Assembly: GCA_043228905.1 (NCBI GenBank)
Contig: JBHGNT010000009.1
Span: forward strand, 18,786,001-18,850,000
DNA length: 64,000 bases
Reading direction: 5' to 3'
DNA from: Azolla caroliniana
Lineage: Eukaryota; Polypodiophyta
Below, in pieces: positions 47,901-59,253 of the stretch. The position numbers were made by a program, and so were the translations under genes. Each line of letters opens with the position of its first letter. The first letter of the stretch is position 1. The notes under the pieces were generated by a model. The model was not told the origin of the DNA. It saw only the letters and a list, made by a program, of their open reading frames with translations, and did not search any database.

Positions 47901-49747
47901 TTTTCTGGGCAATAGCTTCACCATAATTAAGCCACACAAAACCAAAACCGTTGTTTTCTATCCAAGTTATACCATGGATCTTGCAATAATCTTTGTTGCA
48001 CATCACACATATACATGGTGTAGTGAAAACGAGCCCAACTCAGCTTCAAAGAGATTTCCACACCCTGTTGAACATTAAAAGCATTGTATTGTTTCCAAAA
48101 CCACATATTGTTTCAAGAAAGTGAACCAAACAGTTTGTGATCTTCAAAATATCTGCATACTTGCACAGTCTATCATCAAAGTGAACAAACAAGTTGTGAT
48201 CTTCAAACCCGTATGGTCTCTAAGGATCACATCGTATTTCACAACAACAAACAAACAATTTCAGATGCTCAAAAACATTGGAAATTGTCACTTATTTTGC
48301 AAAAGGTGACCAAAAGAAATTCTTATCTTCAGAAATATCATATTTTTGCAGAAATAGAACATAATTTCATAGCTGTTAACCAAGCAAGTGGCAATCTTTA
48401 AAAAAACATATTTTCATGAAACCAAACCAAATAAATTGTGATCCCCAAAATGATCACATGTCCTCTACATAAAAGACGTCATTCATGACTGATAAGCCGC
48501 ATATAGTTTGTTTAGCTTGCTACCAACCAAGCCTTGATATTTCATAATGTTTCATCGAATTGCATATTGTTACACAGAAAAGGTAAACGAAACAACTTGT
48601 GATCTTCAAAAGCATCACATTGTTTCTGAAATATAATGCATTATTCCATGAATGCAAAAAAGACAAGTTGTGGTCTTCAAAAAACATCTTATTCGTCCCA
48701 CAGATAGACATCACTTCATGAGAAAGAGGGGATACTTTAGGAAAATTGCACATTACTTCATGACAGCAAGCCAAATAAGTTATGATCTTCAGGAAATGAC
48801 GAATTATTCCATGATTGCAAACTAGAAAAGTTATGCTCTTAAAAAATCTCATGTTAACCTGAATTGACACATTACAACATGTGATCTTCAAAACATCATA
48901 CATATGTATGGCTACTAAATTCAGAGCAGAGGCACATAACAAAGAAAGGAAAGGAAAAATAAGAAGTTATCTATAATCACCAGAAAAAGAAGGGAAAAAA
49001 AGACAAGTGAAATATACATGTAAGAAAAGAAGACAAGTTACATAAATATATATAGCATGAAAACAAAGAAAATAAAACAAGTTATGCTTGTATACATACA
49101 CATAACATGCAATAACTTCTGGATACGTTCTGTTCCTGTCTCCATCTGAAACTTCTCAGCTGCCTCAACATATCCTTCTGTCACAAGATAATTCATGACA
49201 ATCCTATTCATCTCTGATTTCTGAATCTTCACATCATTAAGCTTTTTCTCCCATTCCTCCCTAGTGTACACCTTCTTTGAAGAAGACTATATTTTTGTTT
49301 CACCATAAAATCATACCATAATGTCAGAAACATGGAGGAAGCAAAAGCAAGATTGAATGTCAAAGAATGATCTTCATTCTAAGAACAGAACAGAAACAAT
49401 TCCAGAATTCCAAAGGAAGCCAAAAGAAAAATGCAAACGCAAGATTGGATGTGGAAGAAAAAGAAAAACAAGGATTAAAAGAGCCAACTCAAAGAAAAAA
49501 CAAGAAAATTGTGGAATGAAATCACAATTAAAAACGAGATATTTCTTGACAATCATACTTTTCAACCACATACATCAGACAATAAAGTCAGAAATACAAA
49601 GAACCAAAACCGCACAAGCAAGTTTTAATGTCAAAGAATCAGTTCAAAGAAAAAGAGACGCAGATGTGGAATAGAAATCACATTCCAAATTTGAAAACAG
49701 GAACAGTAATAAGATCTGAGGTTTTTCTTTCTAGGTTAACTAACCAT
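41987..49747 (-). CDS. GID8: GID8-like LisH-CTLH-CRA protein of the GID/CTLH E3 ubiquitin ligase
   Basis: Coding exons on the minus strand: 49747-49745 (ATG only), 49286-49127, 47376-47270, 47188-47057, 42349-42193 and 42114-41987, all GT-AG and in phase, giving about 228 residues (Arabidopsis homologue about 240). Order: [16 protein letters not shown], then the LisH helix pair ([21 protein letters not shown]), a CTLH segment ([40 protein letters not shown]) and the CRA part ([31 protein letters not shown]). GID8 is the scaffold that links RanBPM-type and RING subunits of the GID/CTLH ligase. Two upstream leader exons (49938 upward and 49799-49745) are inferred from splice signals. The start is the least certain part. 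Intron 4 (42350-47056) contains a minisatellite and Copia LTRs. Confidence 0.9.
43301..43710. repeat. Minisatellite with a 99 bp unit, four copies plus a partial
   Basis: Units begin gaag(c)ttcatattg at 43301 and repeat at 43399, 43498 and 43597, with a partial at 43696. The unit is 33 codons, so the plus frame stays open as [20 protein letters not shown] repeats. It lies in intron 4 of the antisense GID8-like gene and shows no sign of being a protein gene. Confidence 0.9.
43985..44295 (+). repeat. Copia C LTR, left copy
   Basis: 311 bp, TGTTGGGGAGAAGG to CTTTCA. Immediately followed by ac and the tRNA-Met primer-binding-like tggtatccgagcgg. The bases before it (gggaagaggt) resemble the polypurine tract found before the right copy. 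Confidence 0.85.
44933..45970 (+). pseudogene. Copia C gag-pol remnant with large internal deletion
   Basis: It starts with a gag-like [19 protein letters not shown] and within about 40 residues has jumped to the reverse transcriptase catalytic segment [13 protein letters not shown]. Then [28 protein letters not shown], a stop, [31 protein letters not shown] and [13 protein letters not shown] follow in shifting frames. Most of gag, protease and integrase are absent. Non-autonomous at best. Confidence 0.85.
46006..46316 (+). repeat. Copia C LTR, right copy
   Basis: 311 bp, the same length as the left copy and very similar, with scattered substitutions only. Preceded by the polypurine-like gtgggaggt. 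Confidence 0.85.
46317..47056. other. Rest of GID8 intron 4 with Copia leader-like sequence
   Basis: The first ~200 bp after the right LTR repeat motifs such as actcaaa and caaccactc and look like retrotransposon leader. The frame 46527-46793 (ending NELMGEF) has no family that I recognise. Confidence 0.4.
47980..48910. repeat. Degenerate tandem repeats in GID8 intron 2
   Basis: A diverged unit of about 60-90 bp built on agttgtgatcttcaaaa, an acatcatatt/cacattgttt block, and a ttcatgaa tail recurs about ten times (near 48130, 48190, 48435, 48590, 48665, 48775, 48830, 48880). Non-coding. Confidence 0.6.
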
Positions 49748-50040
49748 AATTTGGTGCTTGATGATCTTGCGCGTTGTGCTTCAGAAGGAACGCATTGGTC
49801 TGTAGGAAAAAGAGGAAGGTTTACAGGGCGTTTCAAATTCCCGGAAGGAGATCAAAACTGAATGAGCGAGTGTGGAGGATCGATCTCTGCAAAAAAAAGG
49901 AAAGAAGAGAGGACGAGGAATCGAACACGAGCCTTACCGTTTCGGATGCGTTTCGGAGGTCCCGTTTCTGAAGCGAACGGCAAATAGCGAAACGGAAGAA
50001 CAAGAAACGCAAAAGCTACACTGAAAAACTCAAGTCTCGA
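49745..50040 (-). promoter_or_regulatory. 5' leader exons of the GID8-like gene with a small upstream ORF
   Basis: Leader exon 1a ends at 49938 with donor cgaaacg|gtaagg. Leader exon 1b (49799-49745) follows the acceptor ctttttcctacag and ends AAATT-ATG followed by gttagt. Exon 1b also holds a four-residue ORF (ATG CGT TCC TTC TGA) that could lower translation. Inferred from sequence signals only. Confidence 0.45.
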
Positions 50041-50079
50041 ATTTAACTAATTAATTTTTTAATTGCTTTATTTTTTTGT

Positions 50080-50325
50080 TCATGCCAAGCTACTCAAAAT
50101 CGAGGATTACCTATTTATTTATTTATTTATTTGTTCATGCCAACTCAAAATCCCGAATTATTTTATTTATTTATTTATTTAATTATATATTCATGCCAAG
50201 CTATGTACTCAAAATCCAGAATTATTTATTTATTTATTTATTCATGCCAAGCTACTCAAAATCGAGGATTATTTATTTGTTTGTTTGTTCATGCCAAGTT
50301 ACTAAAAATCCAGAATTATAAAATG
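50080..50325. repeat. Tandem repeat with (ATTT)n cores, about five copies
   Basis: A unit of 40-65 bp: ttcatgccaagctactcaaaa, then tccagaatt or tcgaggatt, then a (ttat)n or (tttg)n run. It lies directly upstream of the GID8-like gene's first leader exon. Confidence 0.85.
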
Positions 50326-50339
50326 GAGAGGTAGGAATT

Positions 50340-51020
50340 CAGGATCAAGGAACTCTTTACGCCTCGGAAGCTTACACTGGAGTGTTATATTCCCATAGTC
50401 ACTAGCTGAACAAGAGCCTAGGAAAGCTTATTTTTTAGCAAAGAAGGGGCTGAAATCAATTGCAGATGTGGTAAATGACCAAGGTCACTTATTGCACTTC
50501 AATGACATCACATGTCATTATCGTCTTGGGCCACATCATCGCGTTATCTGGAATCAAATCACAGAGTTGGTACTTTCCTTTGTACATGTGCCACCTCTAG
50601 ATGGAGATCGCAAGATTCAGGATTAGATGTTACAAAAAGGGAACATTGTTATTCCAATGCATAACATTACAAAACATTTAGTGTATATGTTGTTGCAACT
50701 TGTCCCATGGTTTCACGAACATGCAAATGCATTATGGAACCTACACAAAACACAATCCTGGTGGAAAACGGGCTTACAAGCTTATGCAGCTCCGGTCTTC
50801 CACTTAAGCAAGGGGTATTCCTAGGGAGATGCCTATTGGGTGTGCTCCCGACTGGGTCGAATCTTCAAAAGAGATCGATAGCCTCACCGCATTGTGCAAG
50901 ATGTGGTGGATGATTGGAAATGATCCCATAGTTATTATGGACTTGCTCATTCACTATAACATTTTAGGGGCCCGCCAATTGGCTTGTTGTACACATTATA
51001 GATTCGTGATAGAATAAAGT
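50340..51020 (+). pseudogene. LINE ORF2 C-terminal fragment with zinc knuckle
   Basis: The plus strand reads FLAKKGLKSIADVVNDQGHL, which resembles the region after reverse transcriptase in L1-type LINEs. After a divergent stretch, GVLPTGSNLQKRSIASPHCA followed by RCGG gives the first half of a zf-RVT knuckle. Frameshifts interrupt it and no 3' tail is seen. Confidence 0.55.
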
Positions 51021-51330
51021 CTTCAAACCCTCTTTGTTTCAAGAAAATTAAGAAGTATGTGTGGGGGAAGTGGCAATTCAAACTTCTACCCTTCCGCATT
51101 TCCCACATGGACCTACCATGACCACACACAGGTACACTTAACATACTTGTGTGTATATCATTGAGGATGGTCATCTCCACAGTTCCAAAACGTATATAGA
51201 TGCCTTTGTTTTGCACGAGACAAACCAACTTGAATTCGCAATGTCCTGTACTCCAAGAGAGCATAACCATTGTTATCAAGTGTTCATATGTCAATGCTAT
51301 TACATCTTCTTCATACGAATAGTTGCCCTT

Positions 51331-51671
51331 AGAGGTCCTCGACATCACAACATCTAGAACTTGCATGCAGAAGTTTGAGATTTGTGGCATAACATCATCG
51401 TTTGTGGTGGCACAATCTTGATGATCTGTAATGACGAATAATTGTCCCTAGAGGTCCTCGACATCACAACATCCAGAACTTGCATGCAGAAGTTCGAGAT
51501 TGTGGCATAACATCATCGTTTGTGGTGGCACACTCTTGATGATCTGTAATGATGAATAATTGTCCCTAGAGGTCCTCAACATCACAACATCCAGAACTTG
51601 CATGCAAAAGTACGAGATTTTGGCATAACATCATCCTTTGTGGTGGCACAATCTTGATGAGTTGTAATGGA
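51331..51671. repeat. Tandem repeat of about 119 bp, nearly three copies
   Basis: Copies start agaggtcctc at 51331, 51450 and 51568, each continuing gacatcacaacatc and a cgtttgtggtggcac block. Divergence is only a few percent, so they are recent. Confidence 0.9.
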
Positions 51672-51683
51672 GCCATGACTTAT

Positions 51684-51685
<2 letters not shown>

Positions 51686-51762
<77 letters not shown>
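51686..51762. repeat. (GA)n microsatellite
   Basis: About 38 uninterrupted GA units, abutting the inverted part of the LINE that follows. Confidence 0.95.
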
Positions 51763-51765
<3 letters not shown>

Positions 51766-52864
51766 GTAGTCACTTGTAACAATGACGTTTGACCCCGTAA
51801 ACACCAATCAATCCACGGTTGTTCTCTTGTTTGTAGAGGTAAGGAACCTTGCATCAATGGAATATTTTGTAGTTGCTGGCAAATAAACCCATAATTAGGC
51901 AGGATGCGTAATAATTGTCGTGCTTCAACAAACTCCAAAATTCTTTGTGATGGAGCTTCAACTATATCTCCCACCTCTTTGACCCCCAAATGAAACAAAC
52001 GATTAAATTGAGGGCTCAATCTCTCCTTTCCTAGCCAACATAATCACCGAGAAGACACAAATAACTCTTTTTGCAAAAAATTACAATGCTCTCTACTAGA
52101 TAATGGTTTCTATACACATAACAAGAGTGCTTCTTGCCATGAAGTAACCAAGTGTTGAACACATGAAGAGCCCAGAATCCTAAGTGAAATACATCCATTT
52201 AGTAATTGCCACCATGAAGCCTTAATCGTTGTCCTCCCATGTGTTAAACCCTTGTTCTCAATGTAATATTGAACAATAGATATCCTTGGTAACTGTGAGT
52301 TTGATCACATGTCTTGTAATAAGGAAAATCTACGAGCCATCATATACATAGATAAGTTCAATATTCCTACTGCCCCCAAGCGCTTAGGGGTTGCTAGATG
52401 ATTACACGCAACCCAAGTGATTCCCATCTTATCCCTCTTCTTCCACAACAAATATCGAAGAGGTTGCAAAACAGAATGCAAAGCCTTCTTTGTTCATGAT
52501 AACAATGGCAAGTAAAATAATATCATGGGTTCCATAATACATTGTACAACCTTCAAGCGCACATGAAATGACCAAGATTGTGACTTCCAATACATGAACT
52601 TATCCCTCAACTTACTGGATATCCATTCCATCAATTGACCATTTGTAACATTAATTCCTAATGGATAGCCCAAGTGTCGAGTCTCTTGGATGGCTATCAT
52701 CTAAGGCTGAAGAAGAATGGAAAATACACAAATATGATCATGGGTGGCGGCAGATCTTACAATGTAGTTGGCATTATAAATTGCCACTTGTAGCAAAGGT
52801 CTTCATTTGGAGAGTTTTGATTGGAGGATTTCCTTTGGGATTAGCTCTAAAGCATTGTGGACTA
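51763..52864. mobile_element. LINE fragment with inverted 5' part (twin-priming structure)
   Basis: From 51763 to about 52676 LINE ORF2 reads on the minus strand, from HLGYPLGINVTNGQ down to SLRGQ-type and LLQVTTN. From about 52677 the plus strand reads VESLGWLSSKAEEEWKIHK then VAKVFIWRVLIGG and LALKHCG. In the longer LINE at 53.5-59 kb these two pieces are consecutive (LLQVTTN, a short gap, then VESL). The arrangement, inverted upstream part followed by sense downstream part, is what twin-primed reverse transcription gives. It is cut at 52865 by an LTR-like element. Confidence 0.75.
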
Positions 52865-53042
52865 GTGTTGAGAATCGAACTCAACTTCCCATAGAGGTAG
52901 TGTTCACACTGGCCAATGGAAATCATACTAGGATAGATTTGTAATTAGTAGAAAGGGCACTTGCCCTAGATCAATTGGTATTTAAACCAACCTTTTGTAA
53001 CTTAGCTACTGTTGGACGTAATATATAGTTTTCTTGTTTTAG

Positions 53043-53045
<3 letters not shown>

Positions 53046-53095
<50 letters not shown>

Positions 53096-53162
53096 GTCTC
53101 ACGTGCACACACACACGCGCGCACGCGCACACACACGCACACACACACACACACACACACTA
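53046..53162. repeat. (CT)n then (CA/CG)n microsatellite
   Basis: About 24 CT units, a short spacer, then alternating CA and CG dinucleotides (purine-pyrimidine alternation). Confidence 0.95.
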
Positions 53163-53406
53163 TTTACATGGTATTAGAGCGCGTGGTAGCCCGAGAAGCT
53201 TGATAGAACAAACTTCGCATCTTGGGAGTACAAGATGCATCAATATACTATTGAGAATCAAACTCAACTTCCCATAGAAATAGGTTTCACACTAGCTCAT
53301 GGACATACCATGCTAGTTTTGTAAATAGTAGAAAGGGCCCTTGCCCTAGTTTAGTTGGTATTTAAACCAACCCTTTGTAACCTTGTTACTGTTGGAAGTA
53401 CTATAC

Positions 53407-53455
53407 ATTTTTCTTGTTAAGAGCTCTCCCTCCCTCTCTCTCCCTCTCTCTCCCT

Positions 53456-53525
<70 letters not shown>
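53407..53525. repeat. (CT)n/(CCCT)n microsatellite
   Basis: Begins with CCCT-type repeats and becomes a long perfect (CT)n run. Confidence 0.95.
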
Positions 53526-53528
<3 letters not shown>

Positions 53529-53559
53529 GTGAAAACACACAATTATATTAATAAATGTG

Positions 53560-56500
53560 TGTGAAAAACACTACTTACAATACGTGTGACAATGGAGTAT
53601 GGTCACACACTAACCACACTACATTACATGGGTAGTGGAACATGTTGAATTGCCAATAAGCAAGACGAACACTCCACCGAGGAAAGAATTTCCACTTGTT
53701 CCAATAAAGAAAATTGCCACATTAGTACTCCAACTTTCGTAGATATGCTTTTACTCCATGTCTACCATCGAATACAAAAGCGTTGTGCATGTTCCAATTA
53801 TGACGCAATCCCCAATATCTCAGAAATAGGAAAACAATCTCCATCTTTGATTTTGGGTCAACCTGTGTAAATTGTGCAAACACCTATTGTCTAGGTGTCA
53901 AATAACTCTGTGATAAAACTTGCCAAATTTGAGAAATGTAACTCCAAATTTGACAAGCAATTGGACATTGTATAAATCGATGAGTACTATCTTCTATCTG
54001 AACTGTGCAAAAGAAGTAGGTACCCGTTGCTAGTCCACGACGCTTTAAAGCTAATCCCAAAGGCAATCCTCCGATCAAAACTCTCCAAATGAATATGTTA
54101 CGGGCATGACCATTTAATATCCCGTGGTGAGAATTTACCGTAGTCTTCTTTACACTCTACTTATCCACGTGTATAGAAGACTACGGTAAATTCTCACCAC
54201 GGGATATTAAATGGTCATGCGCGTAGTAGAATACCTTTGCAACAAGTGGCAATTTAGAATGCCAACAACGTTGTAAGATCTGCCACCACCCCCATGATCA
54301 GATTTGTGTATTTTCCATTCTTCGTCAGCCTTAGATGATAACCATCTGAGAGACTCAACGAAACAATGATACAAAAGATTAGTAGTCACTTGTAACAATG
54401 GTGTTTGACCTCTTAAACTCCAATCAATCCACGGTTGTTCTCTTGTTTGTAGAAGTAAGGGACCTTGCATCAATGCAATATTCTGTAGTTGTTGCAAAAT
54501 AAACCCATAATTAGGCGGGATGCGTAATAATTGTCGTGCTTCAGTAAACTCCAAAATTCTTTGAGATGGAACCTCAACTATATCTCCCACCTCTTTGACC
54601 CCCAAACGAAACAAACGATTAAATTGAGAACGCAATCTCTCCTTTCCTGGCCAACATAATAACCGAGAAGACACAAGTAGCTCTTTTTGCAAAGAGTTAC
54701 AATGCTCTCTACTAGATGATGGTTTCCATACACATAACAAGAGTGCTTCTTGTCATGAGGTAACTAAGTGTTGAACACATGAAGAACCTGGAATCCTAAG
54801 TGAAATACATCCATTCAGTAATTGCCACCATGAAGCCTTAATCGTTGTCCTCCCATGTGTTAAACCCTTGTTCTCAATGAAATATCGAACAATAGATATC
54901 CATGGTTGTGAGTTTGAACACATGTCTTGTAATAAGGAAAATCTACGAGCCATCATATGCATAGATAAGTTCAATATTCCAACCCCCCCCCAATCGCTTA
55001 GGGGTTGCTAGATGATTCCAAGCAATCCATGTGATTCCCATCTTATCCCTCTTCTTCCACAACAAATATCAAAGAGGTTGCAAAACAGAATTCAACGCCT
55101 TCTTTGTCCATGGCAATAATGGCAAGTAATATAATATCATGGGTTCCATAATACATTGTACAACCTTCAAGCGAACATGAAATAGCCAAGATTGTGACTT
55201 CTAATACATGAACGTATCCCTCAACTTACTAGACATCCATTCAATCAATTGACCATTTGTAACATTCATTCCTAATGGATAGCCCAAGTGTTGAAAAATA
55301 GAGCCTTTCTTCACCACGGATCCTTGCCATCCTAAACATTCCAAATCCCTTTCAGTGCATGATATGAGACTAGACTTCCTCCAATTAATATGTAATCTGG
55401 AAGCCAATGCAAACTGATTCCATACAAGCATCCCCTTCTCAAGATTCTCCTGTGAGGCTCGTAAAAACATGAAAGAATCATCCGCCAAAGCTTGTGCTAC
55501 TATTTGCCCTCCGGACGGAAGGTGCAAACCCACAATGTCACCATTTATTGCAAGTCTTGATAACATCACTAACAAAGGATGAGTAACAATAGCAAACAAC
55601 AATGGGCTAAGAGGGCATCCTTGACGAACGGATCTTGTGAGGGCAATATCTGATGTAACTCCCCATTAAGCATTACTCGAGACGATGCATCTTGTCCTAA
55701 TAAAAATATGAGGTGAGACATATGAGGTGCAAGGCCCATTGTATGCATTAACCCAGAAACAAAAGACCAATTAACATGATCATAAGCTTTCTTCAAATCT
55801 AATTGCACCATAATCAATTCTTGATGAGTGTTCCGAGCATAATCCATGGCCATTTGAACATTCAACACATTATGCAATATATTTCTACCTACAATAAAAC
55901 CATATTGGGCGGGGTGTATCAACTTTGGCAAATACTTTTGTAATCTATTTGCCAAGACCTTCGTAAATATCTTGTACAACCCCCCCATCAAAGAAATAGG
56001 TCTCCATTGATGAAATGACTCAAGAGATGCCACCTTTGGAACTAGTTTAATTAGACCAATCTTCCAAGCTTGAGGCATACAACCAGAATCCCAAGACTGT
56101 TGAAACATCAAAGTCAAGGGCCCCTTTAAAATGTTGGAATATCTCTTAAAAACTTCATTTGTCAAGCCATCCCAACCAAGGCTCTTACCACTAGGAAGAT
56201 GCCTTAAAACTACATCCACCTCATCCTTAGTGAAATCTGCATCCAATTCATGACTAATGAGATCATGCACAATACATCCAACCACATCATAAAACTCATG
56301 ACGTGCTCTACTCACCTCATCTGTCATTAACAATTGTGGACCAATCAACTCCTTAAAGTAATGAAGACATATGTCAATTATTGTTGTAGGATCCACTATC
56401 AATTCATTCCCTTGCTTCACATGTACCACATTAGATCGAGCATAAGTAGGATGTAATGCTTGGAAAAACAAATGAGATTGACATTGATTATCAATGAGTC

Positions 56501-57530
56501 CTTCCCTGAGTTGTCACATCTTAGGATAACGATAACTTTGGCATTGCAACTGAGAAATAATAACATGCAATTGACTCTGAATATCCAAAAGCTCCTCATC
56601 TAATGGTGTATGTATCAATAATGCATTACATCTAGAGAGAACTTGTGAGAATTGTCGAATAAAACCTCTTCTTCGTTGAGCATTGGTTACTCCATACATA
56701 CGATGAATGATGTTAATGTTTCGTAACGTGATATCCCATGCTTTAACTCCTTTAAGATTCACTTGTTGAGAAAAATTTACCAAAATTTGCTCCATGAGAG
56801 AATCAAAGTGAGGTTGAAGCAAAAGAGAAGAGTTAAAGCGTAGTGGAGGCTTTCCAAGTAAAGATTTATAAATGTCAATTGCATGATTACACACCTCCAA
56901 GCAAATAGGAAAGTGATCTGAAGTTCCAACATCTTGTAGAACATTCATACAAAGTGATGTCGGTAAAAAAGAATCATCATGCATCACATACATTCTATCT
57001 AACCGACTCCATGTTTGTCTATGTTGAGCAGATTGGAAGGTAAAACCTGGATCATTCCCTTGCAACCGTGTCCAAACATCCAACTTCAGACGTGGATTGA
57101 AATGCATCAACACACATGTTAAAATCGCCCATAAGTAATCCTGGACGTCCAATAGATAGGTTTGAAGGAGTGAACCCCATAATGCAATACGTTGAGTGGC
57201 TTGGTTAGGGGCATAAATCCCAACCACCCACACAACCTCGCCAAAAAAAGTGATTTCTAGAACCAAAAACCGACCATAAGGATCATTATGCACCACTTGA
57301 GGATAATACTTATCCCTCACGATTAATACCACACCTGAATAATGATTATTAAGATGTCCTGCATAAAATGATGAATATCCACGCAAATGCACTATGGATC
57401 CTGCTAACTCATGACACTTATGCTCAACTGCACATACTACATCCCATTCTCTACTTAACAAAGTTTCCCATAGTATATACTTCTTATGAGGAGAACATGC
57501 CCCTCTCACAGTCCATGTTACCACTTTCAT
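53560..57530 (-). pseudogene. LINE ORF2 (endonuclease-reverse transcriptase)
   Basis: The endonuclease (57530-56514) starts MKVVTWTVRGA, with Thr where Asn is usual in the WNVRG box, and has VVGIYAPNQ, SRLDRMYV and GTSDHFPI. A single in-frame TGA at 56514-56516 separates it from the reverse transcriptase: SGKSLGWDGLTNEVFKRY, FHQWRPISLMGGLYKIFTKV, QYGFIVGRN, LDLKKAYDHVNW. A one-base frameshift near 55610 precedes VRQGCPLSPLLFAI; then ALADDS (catalytic box) and HLGYPLG. A TAG at 55201 replaces the Trp of the other copy. The zf-RVT tail (FFCTVQIEDSTHRFIQC) is split by the palindrome. Confidence 0.85.
54096..54228. mobile_element. 133 bp palindromic element resembling two head-to-head Gypsy LTR ends
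   Basis: The arms 54100-54149 and 54175-54224 pair over 50 bases with one mismatch. The left end is TGTTACGGGCATGACC; the right end is its near complement ending gcgtagta. Each arm resembles the first ~45 bases of the Gypsy LTR at 7876. Flanking gaata at 54091-54095 and 54229-54233 is a 5 bp target duplication, and the other LINE copy (52790-52830) reads straight through this site. Confidence 0.85.
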
Positions 57531-57558
57531 TCAATCAACAATGTTATGGGAGCACTTG

Positions 57559-59058
57559 CTCCTTTAGAGCAACCGATGTCATGAAACTAGTCAAAGCATG
57601 CTCCAATGCTGCATATGGATTTTCATGCACCACATCCTTAGGGTTGTCTATCGAAATCTTTTTTTTAGGTCCTCCCGCTTGATGAAAACCTTGAGAATTC
57701 GATGAATTTACAACTCATCCCAATGAATCAAATTGAAGGTGAAGGGGTAATCCCTTATCCCTAGATTGTCGTTGCCAAGGAACTTTTCGAGGGCCCTCCC
57801 TAGTTCCTGAATTACCTTGCCAAGTAGTCACACAAGTAGTGGGCAAGCTACTACGCTGCATATTCATTGATTTCCCTTTCGACTTGCCCTTAACCTCATG
57901 CCAATCTTTGTCAACAACATCACTACTAGCTCTATCCAACGGTTTTTTCCCCTTATCTTTAACCACTAAACTTTATTTTTCCATATCCATAGATTCAATT
58001 CCCTTATTCTTAGGGCCCAAACCTTGAAGTGAGACCTCTTTATAACCTGCTCTAGGTGATGTTCCTTCATCCACAAAATTTGACACACCAACATCTCTCC
58101 CAACTCCTTCCTTATTGTTCCCTTCAATAGGAACCTCTGTAGTTGAAGGACAATGACCGTGGCATTCCGCCATAAAGTGACCCCATTCACCACATCCAAA
58201 ACAATGACCTGCAAATGTCTCCCACTTCAGTTTAAAACAAAGACTTCTCATACCAGGAGCATTCATACGCACCCATCCTGGCCTCTTGTGACTTGTATCC
58301 CATAACACACAAAATCTGCACTTATTTGTAGCATTTGCATGTGGAGATACCAACACTTTACCCATTTGACTCATCAACTCTGGTAAAAGTGGCCATAAAA
58401 AAGCATGCTTACAATCCACTGTAACCCAAACAGGACATTCTTGTTTTAACAAAGCATGATAGTCCACTACGGGGGACCATTGCATAACATGCACCAATCG
58501 TTTATCAAAAAACACAAGAACTTTATCCAACAATGCACTTTGATGCTCCGGTGAACGAAATACCACATCATAAAACCCTCGTGGTCCCACATATATATTT
58601 TCAGCACAATTTGGTGACACGATTGTGTTCAACCATTGTTTAATCCAATTAACATATGGGAGTTTGCCGGTAAAAAATAATATAATAGCACGATCATAGA
58701 ATACATCAAATGATTGCAAAACTGCCTTAGCATCAACTTCCACATCATGCACATCCTCTTCAATGCATTCTTTTGTTGCATTTTCATTTTCTTCCACAAT
58801 ATCCGATAATAAGGTATTGGTAATTCCCCATAAATTATCCCAATTACAGTGATCCTTGTCAACTTCATCTACATGTATTATTTCGGCATATGTTAATTTT
58901 TTCTCATTAATTTCTTCAATTCCCTTAAACCTCTTAGAGCTTCCGATGTCTTCCCTTTCATGATTACATTCAACCATCACATTACTCTTTTTTGGATCCA
59001 TTGTTTCCATATCAATATCCCCCACAATTTGTGAGGAATTCATGTTTATGTCCATCAT
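57559..59058 (-). pseudogene. LINE ORF1 (nucleic-acid-binding protein)
   Basis: The ATG frame runs 361 codons to a TAA at 57975-57973, then continues in the same frame (KDKGKKPLDRASSDV) to a TGA at 57715 and on to about 57560. Residues ~110-250 resemble the DUF4283 domain (FFTGKLPYVNWIKQWL, GPRGFYDVVF, VWVTVDC). The CCHC knuckle is CFGCGEWGHFMAEC at about residue 296. This is the usual plant L1 ORF1 layout; in-frame stops break it after the knuckle. Confidence 0.8.
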
Positions 59059-59253
59059 TATATTGATCTGGGATAAAAATAATTTTCCATGAACAAGAGA
59101 GAAAATCAGAACTCACCCGATTGAAGAGGTCGAAGATTTTGAAAGCAATCGAAGACCCACAATGAGTTTTGAGTATGTGGATGCCAACAACACAAGATTC
59201 CTTATTGCTATCGCTGCTTCTCGTACAAACCGCCAAATTCAGCTTGCTATATC

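Larger units (their letters stand above)
52865..53530 (+). mobile_element. Possible miniature LTR element or two LTR copies with an 80 bp spacer
   Basis: A segment starting TGTTGAGAATCGAACTC at 52865 runs through (CT)n and (CA)n to CACTATTTACA at about 53168, followed by tggtattagagcgcg, which resembles a primer-binding site. After about 80 bp a second copy begins (attgagaatcaaactcaac, about 53249), with the same internal blocks (ccaacc-tttgtaac, gagctctcc) and a (CT)n tract to about 53525. No coding sequence. This resembles a TRIM or a collapsed LTR pair. Confidence 0.5.
53545..59253 (-). mobile_element. Nearly full-length dead L1-type LINE
   Basis: On the minus strand, in order: 5' leader (59253-59059), ORF1 with DUF4283-like and zinc-knuckle parts, ORF2 with endonuclease, reverse transcriptase and zf-RVT, ending near 53545. 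Several stops and a frameshift disable it. The 5' leader is truncated by the Copia D insertion at 59254, and a 133 bp palindrome interrupts the zinc-knuckle part. No poly-A tail is evident at the 3' end. Confidence 0.85.

Noticed and set aside
50947-51390. Minus-strand frame of 147 codons
   Set aside because: Overlaps LINE debris and the 119 bp repeat; no recognisable family.
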